Assembly: GCA_016721465.1 (NCBI GenBank)
Contig: JADKIA010000028.1
Coordinates: 62,001-126,000, forward strand
Reading direction: 5' to 3'
From: Ideonella sp.
GTDB lineage: Bacteria; Pseudomonadota; Gammaproteobacteria; Burkholderiales; Burkholderiaceae_C
Length of the DNA: 64,000 nucleotides
Position numbers and translations under genes: made by a program. Positions 18,833 through 26,939 of this stretch are shown piece after piece (the first letter of the stretch is position 1; each line of letters begins with the position of its first letter). The notes under the pieces were generated by a model. It ran no database searches and was not told the origin of the DNA. It saw only the letters and a list, made by a program, of their open reading frames with translations.

Positions 18833-19602
18833 AGACCGCCCGCGTGGCCTTCGCTGGGGCCGTCCACACCGCGATGCCGCACGAGAGGGGCCTGCAACTG
18901 GCCGATGGCCGCGTGCTGGCCGAAGACCAGGTGGTGTGGCTGACACCCTTCGAGCTGGGCACCATCATCGCGCTGGGCCTGAACTACGCCGATCACGTCA
19001 AGGAGCTGGCCAAGGAGCTCACCGTCACCACGAAGGACGAGCCCCTGGTGTTCCTCAAAGGCCCAGGTTCGGTCTTGGGCCACCGCGGCGTGACCCGCCG
19101 GCCCGAGGGCGTTCAGTTCATGCACTACGAGTGCGAGCTGGCCGTGGTGATCGGCCGCACCGCGAGGCGGGTGAAGGCCGCCGATGCGATGGCGCATGTG
19201 GCCGGCTACACCGTGTGCAACGACTACGCCATCCGCGACCATCTCGAGAACTGGTATCGCCCGAACCTTCGCGTGAAGAACCGCGACGGCGGCACGGTGT
19301 TGGGCCCCTGGTTCGTGCCCGCGGCCGAGGTGCCCGACCCACACGACCTGACACTGCGCACGCTGGTCAACGGCGTGGTGAGGCAGTCGGGCCACACCGG
19401 CAACATGGTCAACGACATTCCGGCGTTGATCGAGTACCTGAGCGAGTTCATGACGCTGCAAGCCGGCGACGTGATCCTCACGGGCACGCCCGAGGGCGTG
19501 GTGAACGTGAACGTGGGCGATGAGGTGGTGTGCGAGATCGACGGCATCGGCCGCTTGCTCAACACGCTGGTCGCCGATGCGGATTTCGGGGTGAGGGCGT
19601 GA
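18829..19602 (+). CDS. hpaG2: HpaG C-terminal-type subunit (FAH family isomerase/decarboxylase)
   Basis: This is the second FAH-fold subunit of the homoprotocatechuate isomerase/decarboxylase, which processes 5-oxopent-3-ene-1,2,5-tricarboxylate and its product. The 257-residue protein shows IIALGLNYADHVKEL, FLKGPGSVLGH and MHYECELAVVIG with the metal-binding Glu residues. VCNDYAIRDHLENWYRPN and ILTGTPEGVVNVNVGD follow. It overlaps hpaG1 by four bases (ATGA), so the two are translationally coupled and probably form one enzyme. Catalytic residues appear complete. A 70-base gap with some dyad symmetry separates it from hpaE. Confidence 0.93.
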   Translation: MKTARVAFAGAVHTAMPHERGLQLADGRVLAEDQVVWLTPFELGTIIALGLNYADHVKELAKELTVTTKDEPLVFLKGPGSVLGHRGVTRRPEGVQFMHYECELAVVIGRTARRVKAADAMAHVAGYTVCNDYAIRDHLENWYRPNLRVKNRDGGTVLGPWFVPAAEVPDPHDLTLRTLVNGVVRQSGHTGNMVNDIPALIEYLSEFMTLQAGDVILTGTPEGVVNVNVGDEVVCEIDGIGRLLNTLVADADFGVRA

Positions 19603-19672
19603 GCGCCGCGTGGCCGCCCGAAAGGGCGAAACCCCTCACCGAGGGACAGGGCTGCGGGCCCAGGGAGCATCC

Positions 19673-21133
19673 ATGACCCGAATCGACCACTTGATCGACG
19701 GCCGAGCCGTCAGCGGCCGACAGTATTTCGAGACCGTCAACCCGGCCACCCAGGCGGTGCTGGCCGAGGTGGCCGCGGGTGGGGTCGAAGAGGTGAATGC
19801 GGCGGTGGCCGCCGCCAAGGCCGCCTTCCCCGCTTGGGCTGCAATGCCCGCGCCCGATCGCGCCAGGCTGATGCGCAAACTGGGCGAACTCATCGCCCTG
19901 CACGTGCCTGAGATCGCCCGCACCGAAACCCACGACACCGGCCAGGTGATCTCGCAGACCGGCAAGCAACTGGTGCCGCGTGCGGCCGACAACTTCAGCT
20001 ACTTCGCCGAGATGTGCACTCGGGTGGACGGCCACACCTATCCCACACCCACGCACCTGAACTACACGCTGTTCCACCCGGTGGGCGTGTGCGCGCTGAT
20101 CTCGCCTTGGAACGTGCCGTTCATGACCGCCACCTGGAAGGTCGCCCCCTGTCTGGCCTTCGGCAACACCGCGGTGCTGAAGATGAGCGAGCTTTCGCCG
20201 ATGAGTGCGGCGCGCCTGGGTGAGTTGGCGTTGGAGGCGGGCATCCCGGCCGGCGTGCTGAACATCGTGCATGGCTATGGCCAGGCCGCGGGCGAGCCGC
20301 TGTGCGCGCACCCGGATGTGCGCGCCATCTCCTTCACCGGCTCCACGGCCACGGGCAACCGCATCGTTCAAGCCGCGGGCCTGAAGAAATTCAGCATGGA
20401 GCTGGGTGGCAAGAGCCCGTTCGTGGTCTTCGACGATGCCGATTTCGAGCGTGCGCTCGATGCGGCGCTGTTCATGATCTTCAGCAACAACGGCGAGCGC
20501 TGCACCGCCGGCTCGCGCATCCTGGTGCAGAAGAGCCTCTACGCCAAGTTCGTGGATCGCTTCGTCGAGCGCGCACGGCGACTCCGCGTGGGCGACCCCA
20601 TGGACGAGCACACCATCATCGGCCCGATGATCAGCCCCGCCCACCTGGCCAAGGTGCGCAGCTACATCGAGCTGGGTCCGAAGGAGGGCGCCACGCTGCT
20701 GTGCGGTGGCCTGGATGCACCCGAGCTGCCTGAGCACCTGGCCGCCGGCAACTTCGTCAAACCCACCGTGTTTGCCGACGTGGACAACCGCATGAAGATC
20801 GCGCAAGACGAGATCTTCGGCCCCGTGGCGTGTTTGATCCCCTTCACCGACGAGGCCGATGCCATCCGGCAGGCCAACGACATCCAATACGGCCTGTCGA
20901 GCTACGTGTGGACCGAGAACCTGGGCCGCGCGCACCGCGTGGCCGCAGCCGTCGAGGCCGGCATGTGCTTCGTGAACAGCCAGAACGTGCGCGACCTGCG
21001 CCAGCCCTTTGGCGGCACCAAGGCCAGCGGCACCGGGCGCGAAGGCGGCACCTGGAGCTACGAGGTGTTCCTCGAACCCAAGAACGTGGCCGTGTCGCTG
21101 GGTTCGCACCACATTCCACACTGGGGAGTCTGA
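19673..21133 (+). CDS. hpaE: 5-carboxymethyl-2-hydroxymuconate semialdehyde dehydrogenase
   Basis: This NAD-dependent aldehyde dehydrogenase oxidises the ring-cleavage product of homoprotocatechuate. The 486-residue protein, starting MTRIDHLIDGRAV, has the typical family length. ALISPWNVPFM is the cofactor-binding loop, ISFTGSTATG the Rossmann site, MELGGKSPF holds the general-base Glu, and GERCTAGSR the nucleophilic Cys. QPFGGTKASGTGREGG near the C-terminus is a hallmark of the HpaE group. It sits between hpaG2 and hpaD in pathway order. The chosen ATG follows a GGGAG site. Confidence 0.95.
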   Translation: MTRIDHLIDGRAVSGRQYFETVNPATQAVLAEVAAGGVEEVNAAVAAAKAAFPAWAAMPAPDRARLMRKLGELIALHVPEIARTETHDTGQVISQTGKQLVPRAADNFSYFAEMCTRVDGHTYPTPTHLNYTLFHPVGVCALISPWNVPFMTATWKVAPCLAFGNTAVLKMSELSPMSAARLGELALEAGIPAGVLNIVHGYGQAAGEPLCAHPDVRAISFTGSTATGNRIVQAAGLKKFSMELGGKSPFVVFDDADFERALDAALFMIFSNNGERCTAGSRILVQKSLYAKFVDRFVERARRLRVGDPMDEHTIIGPMISPAHLAKVRSYIELGPKEGATLLCGGLDAPELPEHLAAGNFVKPTVFADVDNRMKIAQDEIFGPVACLIPFTDEADAIRQANDIQYGLSSYVWTENLGRAHRVAAAVEAGMCFVNSQNVRDLRQPFGGTKASGTGREGGTWSYEVFLEPKNVAVSLGSHHIPHWGV

Positions 21134-21135
21134 CC

Positions 21136-22062
21136 ATGGGAAAACTTGCGCTGGCGGCAAAGATCACCCACGTTCCATCGATGTACCTGAGCGAGATCGC
21201 CGGCCCGCGCCAGGGCACGCGCCAGGACGCCATCGAGGGCCACCGCGAGATCGGCCGCCGCTGCCGCGAGCTGGGCGTGGACACGCTGGTGGTGTTCGAC
21301 ACGCACTGGCTGGTCAACGCCAACTACCACATCAACTGCGCACCTCATTTCAAAGGTTTGTACACCAGCAACGAGCTGCCGCACTTCATCAGCAACATGC
21401 CCTTCGAGTGCCCAGGCAACCCGGCACTGGGCCAAGTGCTGGCCAGGAGCTGCAACGAGTTCGGCGTGGAAACGCTGGCGCACGACAACACCACGCTCGA
21501 CCCCGAATACGGCACCCTGGTACCGCTGCGCTACATGAACGCCGACCAGCACTTCAAGGTGGTGTCGGTGTCGGCGCTGTGCACGGTGCACTACCTGAAC
21601 GACAGTGCACGATTGGGCTGGGCCATGCGCAAAGCGGTCGAGGATCACTACGACGGCACCGTGGCCTTCCTGGCCAGCGGCTCGCTGTCGCACCGCTTTG
21701 CGCAGAACGGCCTGGCGCCCGAGTTTGCCTTCAAGATCTGGAGCCCGTTTCTGGAGGCCTTGGACCACAAGGTGCTGCAGATGTGGTCGCAGGCCGACTG
21801 GAAGAACTTCTGCGAGATGCTGCCCGAGTACGCGGCCAAGGGCCATGGCGAGGGCTTCATGCACGACACGGCCATGCTGCTCGGCGCGCTGGGCTGGTCG
21901 GACTACGACGCGCCGGCCGAAATCGTCACGCCGTACTTCGGCGCTTCGGGCACGGGGCAGCTGAACGCGGTATTCCCGGTCACGCCGCAATCGGGCCGGG
22001 CCATCCCGCACGCCATGGCCTCGGCGGCCGAGGGCTACACCGCCGTGTCCACCCGCCTCTGA
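21136..22062 (+). CDS. hpaD: 3,4-dihydroxyphenylacetate 2,3-dioxygenase (extradiol)
   Basis: This is the ring-cleaving enzyme of the pathway: it opens homoprotocatechuate between C2 and C3 using Fe(II) and O2. The 308-residue protein belongs to the class III (LigB-like) extradiol family. Histidine-bearing motifs are FDTHWLVNANYH, HDNTTLDPEYGTLVPLRY and SGSLSHRF, and HDTAMLLGALGW is near the C-terminus. The start lies 2 bases after the hpaE stop region, so it is tightly coupled. The enterobacterial HpaD is of the same family, while some Gram-positives use an unrelated type I enzyme. Confidence 0.95.
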   Translation: MGKLALAAKITHVPSMYLSEIAGPRQGTRQDAIEGHREIGRRCRELGVDTLVVFDTHWLVNANYHINCAPHFKGLYTSNELPHFISNMPFECPGNPALGQVLARSCNEFGVETLAHDNTTLDPEYGTLVPLRYMNADQHFKVVSVSALCTVHYLNDSARLGWAMRKAVEDHYDGTVAFLASGSLSHRFAQNGLAPEFAFKIWSPFLEALDHKVLQMWSQADWKNFCEMLPEYAAKGHGEGFMHDTAMLLGALGWSDYDAPAEIVTPYFGASGTGQLNAVFPVTPQSGRAIPHAMASAAEGYTAVSTRL

Positions 22063-22075
22063 GGCGCTTGCCGCG

Positions 22076-22531
22076 ATGCCGCACCTGGTCATCCTCTACA
22101 CCCCGCAGCTGGATGCGGAGACCGACATGTCGGCGCTCTGCCGCCAACTGGCCGACGCGATGATCACCGTCAAGGACGAGGCCGGCGCGGCCGTGTTCCC
22201 GGTCGGCGGCGTGCGCGTGCTGGCCTACCCGGCCGCGCACCATGCGGTGGCCGATGGCGGTGCGGCCGCACGTGCTGCAGGCAATCCTCCCGGTGCGGCG
22301 CCGGGCGGCCACGCCGACTGCGCCTTTGCCTACTTCAACCTGCGCATGGGCCGGGGCCGCAGCGAGGCGGTCAAGAAGCAGGCGGGTGAGTTGCTGGCGC
22401 AGACCGCGCGCCAGCACCTGGCCCCCGTGTTGGCGCGCCGCGCCATCGGCCTCACATTGCAGATCGACGAAGGCCCTGAAGTCTTTGACGCCAAGTTTGG
22501 CAATCTCCATTCGCTGTTCGCCAAGCCATGA
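22076..22531 (+). CDS. hpaF: 5-carboxymethyl-2-hydroxymuconate delta-isomerase
   Basis: This is a tautomerase-like isomerase that shifts the double bond of 5-carboxymethyl-2-hydroxymuconate. The protein starts Met-Pro (MPHLVILYTPQLD), and the exposed Pro1 is the catalytic base of the family. It is 151 residues, about 20 longer than usual. The extra length is an Ala/Gly/Pro-rich loop (GGAAARAAGNPPGAAPGG) between VADGG and HADCAFAYFNLRMGRGRS. The core CAFAYFNLRMGRGR is well conserved. Its stop overlaps the hpaH start (ATGA). Confidence 0.92.
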   Translation: MPHLVILYTPQLDAETDMSALCRQLADAMITVKDEAGAAVFPVGGVRVLAYPAAHHAVADGGAAARAAGNPPGAAPGGHADCAFAYFNLRMGRGRSEAVKKQAGELLAQTARQHLAPVLARRAIGLTLQIDEGPEVFDAKFGNLHSLFAKP

Positions 22532-23340
22532 CCACCACGCTGCCCCAAGCCACCATTGCCGCGCTGGCGCGCGAGTTGTACGACGCGCGAAAGAGCCGCA
22601 CCCCGTTGCGCCACTTCTCGCAGCGGCACCCCACGATGACGATCGACGACGGCTACGCGATCCAGCGCGCCTGGGTGGCGCTGGAACTGGCGGACGGTCG
22701 CATCGTGAAGGGACGCAAGATCGGCCTGACTTCGCGCGCCATGCAGCAGGCCAGCCAGATCACCGAGCCGGACTACGCGCCGCTGATGGACGACATGTTC
22801 TTCGACAACGGCGCCGACATCCCCTTCACACGCTTCATCGCGCCGCGCGTGGAGGTCGAGCTGGCGTTCATCCTGGGCAAGCCGTTGAGGGGTCCGGGCG
22901 TCACGCTGTTCGACGTGCTCTCTGCGGCCGACTACGTCACGCCGGCGATCGAGATCATCGATTCGCGCATCGAGCAGTTCGACCGCGAGACCAAGGCGAT
23001 GCGCAAGGTGTTCGACACCATCAGCGACTTCGCCGCCAACGCCGGCATCGTGCTCGGTGGCCGTCCTGTTCGGCCGATGGATGTGGACTTGCGCTGGGTC
23101 GGCGCGCTGCTGCACAAGAACGGGGTGATCGAGGAGAGCGGCCTGGCCGCCGCCGTGCTCAACCACCCCGCCAACGGCGTGGCTTGGCTGGCCAACAAGA
23201 TCGCGCCGCATGGCGAGCAGTTGAATGCCGGCGATGTGGTGCTGGCCGGCTCGTTCACGCGCCCCACCAACGCGGTGGCTGGCGACAGTTTCCACGCCGA
23301 CTACGGGCCGCTCGGGTCCGTGGCCTTCCGATTTGCCTGA
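22528..23340 (+). CDS. hpaH: 2-oxo-hept-3-ene-1,7-dioate hydratase
   Basis: This Mg-dependent hydratase adds water to 2-oxo-hept-3-ene-1,7-dioate, the step before the aldolase. The 270-residue protein has the family signatures GRKIGLTSRAMQ, DDMFFDNGADIPFTRF, RVEVELAFILG (metal-binding Glu) and PAIEIIDSRI. AVLNHPANGVAWLANK and GDVVLAGSFTRP lie at the C-terminus. It is the last recognisable hpa gene. The expected aldolase HpaI does not follow; a class II aldolase gene starts 10 bases later instead. Confidence 0.95.
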   Translation: MTTTLPQATIAALARELYDARKSRTPLRHFSQRHPTMTIDDGYAIQRAWVALELADGRIVKGRKIGLTSRAMQQASQITEPDYAPLMDDMFFDNGADIPFTRFIAPRVEVELAFILGKPLRGPGVTLFDVLSAADYVTPAIEIIDSRIEQFDRETKAMRKVFDTISDFAANAGIVLGGRPVRPMDVDLRWVGALLHKNGVIEESGLAAAVLNHPANGVAWLANKIAPHGEQLNAGDVVLAGSFTRPTNAVAGDSFHADYGPLGSVAFRFA

Positions 23341-23350
23341 GAGCGCCGCC

Positions 23351-24190
23351 ATGACCTCGTCCTTCATCCGCCCCTCCCGCTTCGGCCCCGAAGAATGGGC
23401 CGCGCGCGTGCAACTGGCCGCCGCCTACCGCATCTTCGATCTGATGGGCTGGACAGAGGCCATCTACAACCACCTCTCGCTGCGTGTTCCGGCTGAAACC
23501 GGCCCCCTGGCCGACGCTTCGCGCCGGCCACCCCCCGAGCGGGGCGTGACGGCTCGGGAGCGGCCCGTCGCCGACACCGGCCACTTCCTGATCAATCCCT
23601 TTGGCCTGCATTACAGCGAGGTCACGGCGTCCAACCTGGTCAAGGTGGACGTGCAGGGCAAGGTGGTCGGGCACAGCGACTGGCCCATCAACCCGGCCGG
23701 CTTCACCTTCCACGGCGCGATCCACGCCACGCTGCCCGACGCGCACTGCGTGATGCACGTGCACACCACGCCCACGATGGCGGTGTGCTGTCTGCAAGAC
23801 GGCCTGGCCTTCAACAACTTTTATGCGGCGCAGTTGTACGGCAAGGTGGCGTACCACGAGTTCGAGGGCATCACGGTGCACCTGGACGAAGGGCAGCGCA
23901 TCCTGGCCAGCTCGGGCGGAAAGCCGGTGCTGCTCTTGCGCAACCACGGCCCGGTGGTCATCGGCGGGTCGCTGCCGCAGGCCTTCAACCTGATGTGGCT
24001 GGTGCAGCGCGCCTGCGAAGTGCAGTTGGCCGCGCAGTCGATGGGCCCGACCCGCGCCATCCCGGTGCCGGTGATGGAGCGCTGCGTGCGCGACTCGCTC
24101 AACTTCAACCCCATCTTCGGTGCTGGCGAGGACGTGTTCCTGGCCATGCAGCGGCGCGTCGACCGCCTCGATCCGGGCTACCGCGCCTGA
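23351..24190 (+). CDS. Class II aldolase/adducin family protein
   Basis: This is a zinc-dependent aldolase-fold protein (AraD/FucA/RhaD superfamily) of 279 residues. Metal ligands are visible in CVMHVHTTPT (His-x-His) and LLRNHGPVVIG (late His), with FHGAIHATLPDAH between. It lies directly after hpaH, where HpaI is expected. HpaI belongs to a different fold, so this protein may be a functional replacement cleaving 2,4-dihydroxyhept-2-enedioate, but that is inference. Oddity: about 28 residues (ETGPLADASRRPP to RERPVAD, about 49-77) interrupt the usual run from SLRVP to HFLINPFG. The DNA there matches the genome's palindromic repeat in reverse orientation. Confidence 0.85.
   Translation: MTSSFIRPSRFGPEEWAARVQLAAAYRIFDLMGWTEAIYNHLSLRVPAETGPLADASRRPPPERGVTARERPVADTGHFLINPFGLHYSEVTASNLVKVDVQGKVVGHSDWPINPAGFTFHGAIHATLPDAHCVMHVHTTPTMAVCCLQDGLAFNNFYAAQLYGKVAYHEFEGITVHLDEGQRILASSGGKPVLLLRNHGPVVIGGSLPQAFNLMWLVQRACEVQLAAQSMGPTRAIPVPVMERCVRDSLNFNPIFGAGEDVFLAMQRRVDRLDPGYRA
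23501..23549 (-). repeat. Palindromic repeat, copy D, embedded in a coding sequence
   Basis: On the minus strand this stretch reads TCA-CGCCCC-GCTC-GGGGGG, a GC arm, then GGCC-A-GGGGGCC. That is the same word order as intergenic copy C at 14,038-14,084. It keeps the aldolase frame open and codes a low-complexity Pro/Arg/Ala loop. Homology rests on by-eye alignment of GC-rich DNA, so moderate caution applies. Confidence 0.5.
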
Positions 24191-24212
24191 GCGCCGGGCG
24201 ACAATCGCTCCC

Positions 24213-25199
24213 ATGAGAGTCTGCATCTATGGCGCCGGCGCGATCGGCGGATTCATCGGCACACGCTTGGCCGCTCAAGGTGAATGCCAGGTGAGCGCCG
24301 TGGCACGCGGAGCCACCTTGGCCTCGCTGCAAAGCCATGGCTGGCGCTTGCGGCAGGGCGGTGCGTTGGTGACCGCGCCTTGCCAGGCCACTGCAACGCC
24401 CGCCGAGCTGGGGGTGCAGGACCTGATCGTCATCGCCGTGAAGGGCCCGGCGCTCACCGAGGTGGCCGGCGGGCTGGCGCCCATGATGGGACCTCGAACG
24501 GTGGTCCTGCCGGCGATGAACGGCGTGCCCTGGTGGTTCGGTGCGCATGCGCCGGCGATGGGGGACGAACCGTTGCAGAGCGTGGACCCGGGGGGGCACA
24601 TTGGCCAGGCCATCCCGCTGGCCTCGGTGCTGGGCTGCGTGGTGCATGCCAGCTGCTTCACGCCCGAGCCCGGCCTGGTGGACAACAAGATGGGCCAGGG
24701 TTTGATCATTGGCGAGCCGGCCGGTGGCCCGTCCGAGCGCGCACAGGCCTGGGGCGGGGTGCTGCAACGGGCGGGCTTCGACCTCACCGTCTCCATCGAT
24801 GTGCGCCGGGACATCTGGTACAAGCTCTGGGGCAACCTGACCATGAACCCGATCACCGCGCTCACCGGCGCGACGGTGGATCGGGTGCTCGACGATCCGC
24901 TGCTGCGGGCCTATTGCTCCAGCGCCATGCGCGAGGCCGCTGCCGTGGGTGCGCGCATCGGCTGTGCCATCGCGCAAAGCCCGGAAGACCGGCACCAGAT
25001 CACCCGCAAGCTGGGTGCATTCCGCACCTCCATGCAGCAGGACGTGGCCGCCAATCGGGCCATCGAGCTCGATGCGATCGTCGGCGTGGTGGTGGAGATC
25101 GCACGCCGTGTCGGCGTGGACACCCCGGGCATTGATGCGCTGATGGGCCTGACACGCTTGTTTGCCCGGGTGCGAGGGCTGTACCCGGACGCAGCTTGA
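24213..25199 (+). CDS. Ketopantoate reductase family (ApbA/PanE-like) oxidoreductase
   Basis: This is an NADPH-dependent 2-oxo-acid reductase of 328 residues. CIYGAGAIGGFIG is the N-terminal dinucleotide-binding loop. DLIVIAVKGPAL and NGVPWW follow, with WYKLWGNLTMNPITAL (catalytic Lys and Asn region) in the C-terminal helical domain. True PanE makes pantoate, but many paralogues sit in aromatic catabolic clusters and reduce other 2-oxo acids. The position 22 bases after the aldolase on the same strand suggests a linked role, perhaps with the aldolase product. Coenzyme A biosynthesis remains an alternative. It ends the hpa-strand gene run. Confidence 0.85.
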   Translation: MRVCIYGAGAIGGFIGTRLAAQGECQVSAVARGATLASLQSHGWRLRQGGALVTAPCQATATPAELGVQDLIVIAVKGPALTEVAGGLAPMMGPRTVVLPAMNGVPWWFGAHAPAMGDEPLQSVDPGGHIGQAIPLASVLGCVVHASCFTPEPGLVDNKMGQGLIIGEPAGGPSERAQAWGGVLQRAGFDLTVSIDVRRDIWYKLWGNLTMNPITALTGATVDRVLDDPLLRAYCSSAMREAAAVGARIGCAIAQSPEDRHQITRKLGAFRTSMQQDVAANRAIELDAIVGVVVEIARRVGVDTPGIDALMGLTRLFARVRGLYPDAA

Positions 25200-25232
25200 C
25201 AGCGCGGCGTCCGGTGCAGCACCGGCGGCGGT

Positions 25233-25373
25233 TTACTTCTTCTTCTTGCTGCGGTCCGGCACCACCGTGGTGATGGTGGGCATCACTGCGCCGGGCGATA
25301 TGGGCTTGGGCGGCGACTTGTCGGCCTTGGGCTTCTTGGCTTCCTTGGTGCTGCGTTGCTGTCCTTTGGCCAT
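25233..25373 (-). CDS. Small basic conserved hypothetical protein
   Basis: A 46-residue, Lys/Pro-rich protein begins MAKGQQRSTKEAKKPK and ends RSKKKK. It contains SPPKPISPGAVMPT in the middle. A strong AGGAG site lies 7 bases before the ATG, and the frame is closed at both ends between two larger genes, which supports a real gene. Small proteins with a MAKGQQ-type start recur in Burkholderiales genomes (family recollection, not checked). It has no membrane helix or cysteine; net charge is strongly positive, so nucleic-acid or ribosome binding is conceivable. Function is unknown. Confidence 0.7.
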   Translation of the reverse strand: MAKGQQRSTKEAKKPKADKSPPKPISPGAVMPTITTVVPDRSKKKK

Positions 25374-25448
25374 GGTCATCTCCTGGTTGGGGCTGTGGAT
25401 GGGCGCGCTGTCGATGGCACCCGACACGCCCATTCTCTGCCATCGGCC

Positions 25449-26900
25449 TCAGCTTGAAAACCGCAACACGCCATCCTCCACGCTGCCGTGGCGCAGTGTC
25501 ACCAGGTCGGTGATGTAGTTCTGGCTCAGTTTCCACGGTTGGGCGCTGCCTTGCTTGGGCAGCTGGTCGATCACGCGCTGAAAATAGCCCGAGGAGAAAT
25601 CCACCCAGGGTTCGAGCTTCATGGCCGGGTCCGCTTGCACCGGCACGCATTGCCGCGTGCCAGTCTTCTTCAGGTGGTTCAGCAGGCGACACACGAATCG
25701 GCAGGACAGGTCGGCCTTGAGAGTCCACGAGGCATTGGTGTAGCCGAACACCGAGGCGAAGTTGGGCACACCGCCGAACATCAGGCCCTTGTAGGTGACC
25801 AGCTGCGACGGGTCCAGCGTGCGTTCGTCCACCTGCACCTGCAGGCCAGTCATCACCTTCAGCTTCAGCCCCGTGGCCGTGACGATCACATCGGCCGGCA
25901 ATTCGGCGCCGCTGGCCAGTTGGATGCCGCGTTCTGTGAAGCTGGCGATCTGGTCCGTGACCACCTCGGCCTTGCCGGCGCGGATGGCCTTGAACAGATC
26001 ACCGTCGGGCACCAGGCACAGGCGCTGGTCCCATGGGTTGTAGCGCGGCGTGAAGTGCCGGGCGACGTCGTAGCCGGCCGGCAGCTGCTGGGTGGCCATG
26101 TCGATGAGCCGCTGCTTCAACTTGTCCGGTCGGCGCTTGGCCAGGCGATAGATGAACATGCCCCACAGCACGTTCTTCCAGCGCGTGATGGCGTGGGCGC
26201 GGCGGGGCCCGAGCTTGGCATGCAGCCAGTCGGCCACGGCATCGGCCGACGGGCGGGTGGCCATGTAGGTCGGTGAGCGCTGCAGCATGGTGACCAGGGC
26301 CGCCTGCTTGGCCAGTTCTGGAATCAAGGTCACCGCCGTCGCGCCGCTGCCGATCACCACCACACGCTTGCCCGTCAGGTCCAGGCCTTCGGGCCAATGC
26401 TGCGGGTGGATCAGCGGGCCGGTGAAGCGCTCGCGGCCCGGGAACTCGGGCGTATGGCCCTGTGCGTAGTCGTAGTAGCCGCCGCAGGTCAGCAGGAACT
26501 GGCAGCGGATCTGCACGGTCTGCCCATCGTCGCGCCTTGCAGTCACGGTCCACTGCGCATCCGCACTGGACCAGGCCGCCGCCACCACGCGGTGGCCGAA
26601 GCGCATGTGGCGCCGCAGGTCGTTCTCGGCCACCGTCTCGCGCAGGTAGGCCATGATGGACGGGCCGTCGGCAATGGCCTTGGCGCCGGTCCAGGGCTTG
26701 AAGTCATAACCCAGCGTGTACATGTCCGAATCGGAACGGATGCCAGGGTAGCGAAACAGGTCCCAGGTGCCGCCGATGTCCTGCCGCGCTTCCAGGATCG
26801 CGAAGCGGCGGTCCGGGCACTCGCGCTGCAGGTGGCAGGCCGCGCCGATGCCGGACAGACCAGCGCCGACGATCAGCACATCAACGACTTCATCGGCCAT
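25449..26900 (-). CDS. FAD-containing monooxygenase (Baeyer-Villiger/EtaA-like)
   Basis: This is a flavoprotein that uses NADPH and O2 to oxidise ketones, aldehydes or sulfur compounds. The 483-residue protein starts with VLIVGAGLSGIGAACHLQ (FAD-binding GxGxxG) and DIGGTWDLFRYPGIRSDSDMY. It carries VVVIGSGATAVTLIPELA for NADPH. FPGRERFTGPLIHPQHWPE is the fingerprint region of Baeyer-Villiger-type enzymes. The C-terminal part (VFGYTNASWTLKADLSCRFV) matches the EtaA group that activates thioamides in mycobacteria. It is probably co-oriented with the SDR gene upstream, a pairing often seen for alcohol-to-ketone-to-ester routes. Confidence 0.92.
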   Translation of the reverse strand: MADEVVDVLIVGAGLSGIGAACHLQRECPDRRFAILEARQDIGGTWDLFRYPGIRSDSDMYTLGYDFKPWTGAKAIADGPSIMAYLRETVAENDLRRHMRFGHRVVAAAWSSADAQWTVTARRDDGQTVQIRCQFLLTCGGYYDYAQGHTPEFPGRERFTGPLIHPQHWPEGLDLTGKRVVVIGSGATAVTLIPELAKQAALVTMLQRSPTYMATRPSADAVADWLHAKLGPRRAHAITRWKNVLWGMFIYRLAKRRPDKLKQRLIDMATQQLPAGYDVARHFTPRYNPWDQRLCLVPDGDLFKAIRAGKAEVVTDQIASFTERGIQLASGAELPADVIVTATGLKLKVMTGLQVQVDERTLDPSQLVTYKGLMFGGVPNFASVFGYTNASWTLKADLSCRFVCRLLNHLKKTGTRQCVPVQADPAMKLEPWVDFSSGYFQRVIDQLPKQGSAQPWKLSQNYITDLVTLRHGSVEDGVLRFSS

Positions 26901-26939
26901 GGCGATTCCCGGCCATGCCGGCGTCGGCTGCGCTCGCCT

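Noticed and set aside
19603..19672. Riboswitch or regulatory RNA between hpaG2 and hpaE
   Set aside because: The gap has some dyad symmetry but no recognisable aptamer, and the genes are clearly in one operon. It may be a worn copy of the GC repeat.
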